A stretch of DNA of 9,384 bases. It comes from Planctomycetota bacterium. Lineage in GTDB: Bacteria > Planctomycetota > Phycisphaerae > UBA1845. The notes under the pieces were generated by a model, which worked only from the letters and a program-made list of their open reading frames with translations, made no database searches and had not been told where the DNA came from. The translations under genes and the position numbers were made by a program. The stretch spans positions 1 through 9,384 of the forward strand of contig JADFIX010000081.1 of assembly GCA_022566435.1 (NCBI GenBank), given 5' to 3'. Position 1 is the stretch's first letter, and every line of letters begins with the position of its first letter. Shown here piece by piece: positions 6,666 through 9,384 of this stretch.

Positions 6666-6857
6666 CCCTTCAGGGTGAGCAGGACGTTGCCCCCGTGCCC
6701 GGCTCCACCATCGCGCATCTGACGACGCCACGCCGATGTGGAACCGGGAAACATCAACACGGTCGTCAACTTCGCCGACGTGCTGATTTTCATTAACGCG
6801 TTCAAGGGAGACCCCTACCCCTTCGGCCCGGCGGACGCGGACGGGAATTGCCCATGA
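6666..6857 (+). pseudogene. Dockerin-like C-terminal remnant of a second secreted protein
   Basis: Bases 6732-6857 encode ADVEPGNINT, then VVNFADVLIFINAFKGDPYP, then FGPADADGNCP and stop. This is the second half of the same tail that ends the giant protein (DVEP...IADVLAIIKGFQGD.Y...CP). It comes from a paralogue, because the residues differ throughout. In the same frame, 6681-6719 (RTLPPCPAPPSRI) could be the linker before it, but a TGA at 6720-6722 interrupts it, and there is no start codon or ribosome site. The gene body and signal peptide are missing. It is a fossil end of a formerly complete exported protein, now abutting the permease remnant on the other strand. Confidence 0.7.
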
Positions 6858-7101
6858 GGGCGGCCTGCCTGCCACGACATTTGCTCACGGGCCCGGGCTA
6901 ACCATCACTCATTGAAGGAGTCGGCTTCTGATTGATTGTGGCGTCGGGTCGCGTCCGGGGACCGCCGGAGCCTAGATGTCGACCGATGTCTGACAGGCTC
7001 ACTTGAATGAGTACTCGTCGATCGGTTTTCTGCGAAATCCGCCATCCTATCCCGATGTGCCCTCTTCAAGCCGCTTTCTTCGCAGGGGACGGGGTTTGAT
7101 C

Positions 7102-7153
7102 CATGCCCGCTAGAGGCATCGCCCGGCATGATGTACCCTTGACCATCGGGCGA
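7102..7153. repeat. Nested, mutually exclusive inverted repeats
   Basis: CATGCC (7102-7107) can pair with GGCATG (7125-7130), while its inner part ATGCC can instead pair with the nearer GGCAT (7115-7119). A separate perfect 7-bp pair, TCGCCCG (7119-7125) with CGGGCGA (7147-7153), overlaps both. A T-rich stretch (7160-7166) follows. This could be an operator, an old terminator for the upstream remnant, or chance. It lies upstream of the candidate promoter, so it would not be in the leader of the following gene. Confidence 0.35.
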
Positions 7154-7187
7154 AACCGTGTTTTCTTGTAAACTGGCAAATCGGCGC

Positions 7188-7216
7188 TTTTGGCGGTGAC
7201 GCCTGTAGATTATGCT
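7188..7216 (+). promoter_or_regulatory. Weak promoter candidate for the beta-propeller gene
   Basis: TATGCT at 7211-7216 is a 4-of-6 match to the -10 consensus, identical to the hexamer proposed upstream of the giant protein. A -35 near 7188-7195 (TTTTGGCG) is poor. The start of transcription would be near 7223, giving a leader of about 60 bases. Confidence 0.3.
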
Positions 7217-7285
7217 AATACTCCGGCCGCGTGTATCGTGGCTGGTAAGGATTCGTTCTACACGTGATATTAGGATGAGGGCGAC

Positions 7286-8566
7286 ATGACCATTTCTCGA
7301 AGCGATGTCGGTTTTTTCGAACGTCAACGGACCGTGGGGTTCATCCTGGGCGTGGTGCTTGCGGGATTTTTTGTCTCGTCGGCCCGCGCACAATGGGTGC
7401 AATGGGGCGGTACGGACGAGGCCTTCATTGCCGATAGCAAGGGCCTGGCGAATGACTGGCCCACGGAAGGACCGAAAAAGCTGTGGCAGCGCGACTTGGG
7501 CGACGGGTATTCCTCGATCCTGGTGGACAACGGTCGCCTTTACACGATGTATCGCAAGGACGAGGGCGAAGAGGCGGTCGTCATCTGTCTCGATGCCAAG
7601 TCCGGCAACACCGTCTGGGAATATGCTTATGCGGAGTCACCCAAAGACGGGCATGAGAAACGCTTCGGCCAAGGACCGCGATCGACGCCGCTCATTGTCG
7701 GCGATCGGATCTATACGATCGGCGTCTCCGGCCAGATGCACTGCCTGGACAAGAACGAAGGCAAGGTTCTTTGGTCGCACAACCTGTGGGACGAGTTCGG
7801 CGGCAACGTCCAACAGCATGGTTATTCGTCGAGCCCCATCGCCTACAAGAACAACGTGATCGTCCTCGTCGGCGGCAAAGAGAAGGGCGCCGGTATCGTC
7901 GCGTTCGATCAGAAAGACGGTAGCGTGGCCTGGAAGAATCTCGAGTTCGAGAACAGCTACTCCACGCCGAAGATTCTCAAAATTCATGGCGAAGATCAAC
8001 TCGTGACGTTCATGGCCGAGCAGGTGATCGGTGCCGACCCCAATACCGGTGAATTGAAATGGTCGTTCGGACACAAGAATGAATGGAAACAGAACGTCTG
8101 CATGCCGGTTGTCACCGACAAGAACATTTTGTTTATCTCGTCGCCGAAGGCCGGCGCCCGCGGCTTGCAGATCACCAAGAAAGGGAACAAATTCGATGTC
8201 GAGGAAGTTTGGGCGACGCGTAAGATTCAGTTCTACCATGTGACGGCCGTTCAGCAGGGCGATACCATCTACGGTTCCACCGGCACGATGGGACCGGCGT
8301 TCATGGCCTCGGTGAACATTAACACTGGCAAGATCAACTGGCGGAAGCGCGGTTTTGCCAAGGCGACGACGATTATGGCGGACGGAAAGCTGATCATCCT
8401 GGACGAGGACGGGAACCTGGGCCTGGCGACGGCCACGCCGGATGACTTTGTTGTTCATTCAAAAGCCCAAGTGCTGGAAAAGGTTTCGTGGACGGTCCCG
8501 ACGGTGGTGGGCAAGACGCTGTTCGCGCGTGACAAAAAGAGTATTATGGCGTTTGATCTTGGTTAG
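7286..8566 (+). CDS. Secreted PQQ-like beta-propeller protein
   Basis: This is a 426-residue exported protein of the PQQ-binding-like/BamB-like beta-propeller superfamily. The ATG at 7286 has AGGATGAGG ending 5 bases upstream. Residues 1-35 form a signal peptide (basic/polar start, core VGFILGVVLAGFF, cleavage ARA-Q). The mature protein opens QWVQWGG and LWQRDLGDGYSS, typical of planctomycete members. Blades with the 'LDAKSGNTVW' type strand-turn occur near residues 85-117 (CLDAKSGNTVWEY), 142-167 (CLDKNEGKVLW), 191-217 (AFDQKDGSVAW), 239-263 (GADPNTGELKW), 328-357 (VNINTGKINW), then weaker blades at 371-393 and 412-426 closing on IMAFDLG. I cannot identify the residues that bind PQQ and calcium in true quinoprotein dehydrogenases, and at 426 residues it is shorter than those (~550+), so enzyme activity is doubtful. 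A periplasmic scaffold or ligand-binding role is more likely. It has no close operon partner: the next gene begins 100-133 bases on. Confidence 0.9.
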   Translation: MTISRSDVGFFERQRTVGFILGVVLAGFFVSSARAQWVQWGGTDEAFIADSKGLANDWPTEGPKKLWQRDLGDGYSSILVDNGRLYTMYRKDEGEEAVVICLDAKSGNTVWEYAYAESPKDGHEKRFGQGPRSTPLIVGDRIYTIGVSGQMHCLDKNEGKVLWSHNLWDEFGGNVQQHGYSSSPIAYKNNVIVLVGGKEKGAGIVAFDQKDGSVAWKNLEFENSYSTPKILKIHGEDQLVTFMAEQVIGADPNTGELKWSFGHKNEWKQNVCMPVVTDKNILFISSPKAGARGLQITKKGNKFDVEEVWATRKIQFYHVTAVQQGDTIYGSTGTMGPAFMASVNINTGKINWRKRGFAKATTIMADGKLIILDEDGNLGLATATPDDFVVHSKAQVLEKVSWTVPTVVGKTLFARDKKSIMAFDLG

Positions 8567-8666
8567 CTCGGCGCCGTATGGTGCGGTTTTCGTGGCGGCT
8601 GCGTCGCTTGCATCACGTTCATGTAGTTCAGCGTGAGGGCACCAGTCGAGCCGGTCTTCCATAATT
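8567..8666. other. Spacer between the propeller gene and the lipoyl-protein gene
   Basis: This is a 100-base gap. It holds an 8-base palindrome CGGCGCCG just after the stop and a weak 5-bp inverted repeat (TCACG 8613-8617 with CGTGA 8632-8636). No T-run terminator and no clear promoter are visible, so whether the downstream pair is co-transcribed with the propeller gene is open. Confidence 0.3.
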
Positions 8667-9149
8667 GTGTCGGTAGCGGAGGAATACAGCCCATCCACCA
8701 TGGTGGAAAGTGACCGCCTGTATCGCCGAGCGGCGTTTTCGACGCGTCTTCGTTGCGACCGCTTATACACGCCCAGCCATGCGTGGTTGTTGCTTGTGGG
8801 CGACGGTGTCTGGCGGGTGGGCTATACGAAGTTCGCGACGCGCGTGCTAGGCGAACCGGTCGAGTATGACATTGAACTGACGCCCGGCGCTGAGGTCGAA
8901 AGAGGGCAGGCGGTCGGGTGGGTCGAGGGATTCAAGGCCGTGACCGATCTGTATTGCCCGATGGCGGGTCGCTTCGAGCGGGCCAATGAAGCGCTGACCG
9001 CGGACATGACGCTGCTGCATCGCGACCCTTATGGTCGGGGCTGGCTGTACGAGCTGTGCGGAAGTCCCGGTGAAGACTGCGTGGAGGTCGACGGATACGT
9101 CGCGGTCCTCGACGCGACAATCGACAAGATGATGGGGACGCAGAGTTGA
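8667..9149 (+). CDS. GcvH-like lipoyl carrier protein
   Basis: This protein resembles the glycine cleavage H-protein, the small carrier whose lipoyl-lysine arm shuttles the aminomethyl group between the P, T and L proteins. The H-protein fold is followed through: RLYTPSHAWL, VGYTKFATRVLGEPVEYDIELTPG, then the lipoyl hairpin GWVEGFKAVTDLYCPMAG with the acceptor Lys (codon 8934-8936, residue 90 from this start), and the closing PYGRGWLYEL. The usual ESVKA around the lysine is EGFKA here. The start is uncertain: GTG 8667 gives 160 residues but has no ribosome site. GGAGGAA (8678-8684) lies 15 bases before ATG 8700, which would give 149 residues, and also precedes GTG 8703. Relatives are ~125-130 residues, so either start leaves an extra N-terminal ~20-30 residues. 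No P-, T- or L-protein gene is in view. Its stop overlaps the next gene, a CobW-type GTPase, so it may serve a role other than glycine cleavage. Confidence 0.8.
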   Translation: MSVAEEYSPSTMVESDRLYRRAAFSTRLRCDRLYTPSHAWLLLVGDGVWRVGYTKFATRVLGEPVEYDIELTPGAEVERGQAVGWVEGFKAVTDLYCPMAGRFERANEALTADMTLLHRDPYGRGWLYELCGSPGEDCVEVDGYVAVLDATIDKMMGTQS

Positions 9150-9384
9150 TCGACGCGAATCCAAACACGGCACGGTATATCATGCTCGGCGGATTCTTGG
9201 GCGCCGGAAAGACGACGGCCGTCGGTCGTCTGGCAACTTACGCAACCGATCGCGGACTTCGCGTCGGGCTTATCAGCAACGATCAGAGTTCCGGGTTGGT
9301 GGACACGGCCCTTCTTCGCTCGCAGGGCTTCGCGGTGGCGGAAATCGCCGGCGGGTGCTTTTGCTGCCGGTTCAATTCGCTACT
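9146..9384 (+). CDS. CobW/G3E-family GTPase (metallochaperone type), 3' end outside window
   Basis: This is the N-terminal 79 residues of a G3E P-loop GTPase. A Walker A motif GGFLGAGKTT lies at residues 15-24, the G3E-type strand VGLISNDQ at 40-47, and the family's metal-binding CxCC motif as GGCFCC at 69-74. Members deliver or handle metal ions (cobalt, zinc, nickel) or help assemble metallo- or cobalamin-dependent enzymes; ligands commonly bind at CxCC. NDQ stands where most CobW/YjiA members have NE, suggesting a distinct subfamily. The likely start is TTG 9146, which shares bases with the preceding TGA (TTGA overlap, translational coupling) and has GGGG 8 bases upstream. ATG 9182 is an alternative but would leave only 3 residues before the P-loop region. 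No stop is seen before the window edge. Confidence 0.85.
   Translation, partial: MIDANPNTARYIMLGGFLGAGKTTAVGRLATYATDRGLRVGLISNDQSSGLVDTALLRSQGFAVAEIAGGCFCCRFNSL

Larger units (their letters stand above)
6858..7285. other. Non-coding region before the beta-propeller gene
   Basis: No reading frame with protein character is visible on either strand over these 428 bases. The region contains nested inverted repeats at 7102-7153 and a weak promoter candidate near 7188-7216. It also carries a ribosome binding site at 7277-7280. No tRNA, CRISPR or known riboswitch was recognised. Confidence 0.5.

Noticed and set aside
7637..8458. Long open frame on the - strand (273 codons) opposite the propeller gene
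   Set aside because: It is the mirror of a GC-rich coding gene, shows no family motif, and the + strand product is a clear beta-propeller with signal peptide.
7286..8566. True PQQ-dependent dehydrogenase
   Set aside because: The protein is too short and the quinoprotein catalytic and calcium-binding residues could not be identified; only the propeller repeats are supported.
1..9384. Search for CRISPR arrays, tRNA or rRNA genes
   Set aside because: No regularly spaced direct repeats, no cloverleaf-like arrangement and no conserved rRNA stretches were recognised by eye.

Overview
The window looks like a chromosomal stretch from a planctomycete-type bacterium, probably from the Phycisphaerae or an uncultured relative. 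This is inferred from family style, not from a marker gene. The evidence is a very large secreted beta-helix protein with repeated aspartate-rich 'DCNxNGxPDECDI' segments and a dockerin-like C-terminus, a secreted PQQ-type beta-propeller protein, and the C-terminus of a TPR protein of the kind often fused to planctomycete Ser/Thr kinases. All intact genes lie on the + strand and the base composition is moderately GC-rich.

Layout. Positions 1-~1365 hold the 3' part of an IS1380-family insertion sequence. Its transposase is dead: an internal deletion plus frame change removes the segment that should carry the first catalytic aspartate. Immediately after the likely right end of the element, a TPR reading frame (to 1797) begins without a convincing start. 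It looks like the C-terminal stump of a gene cut by the IS. A ~540-base non-coding stretch with one plausible promoter then leads to a giant secreted protein at 2338-6391. That protein is split by a one-base frame change at a run of eight G (4417-4424). Removing one G gives a continuous product of about 1350 residues: signal peptide, Pmp-like GGA(I/V)/FxxN beta-helix, Asp-rich repeats, a second beta-rich domain, more Asp-rich repeats, and a dockerin-like tail. A strong intrinsic terminator follows at 6422-6448.

Positions 6570-6857 form a small graveyard. The last ~31 codons of an FtsX/MacB-type ABC permease on the - strand abut the dockerin-like tail of a second secreted protein on the + strand. 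A ~430-base non-coding region with inverted repeats and a weak promoter precedes a secreted PQQ-like beta-propeller protein (7286-8566). The window ends with a tightly linked pair: a GcvH-like lipoyl carrier protein (to 9149) whose stop overlaps the start of a CobW/G3E-family GTPase that runs off the edge.

How the genes fit together. The two large exported proteins are probably envelope or extracellular proteins. They are separated by a terminator and by decayed sequence, so they are not one operon. The GcvH-like/CobW-like pair is the only clear co-transcribed unit. The most unusual items are the homopolymer frame break in the giant protein, the two converging gene remnants, and the pairing of a lipoyl carrier with a metallochaperone-type GTPase.
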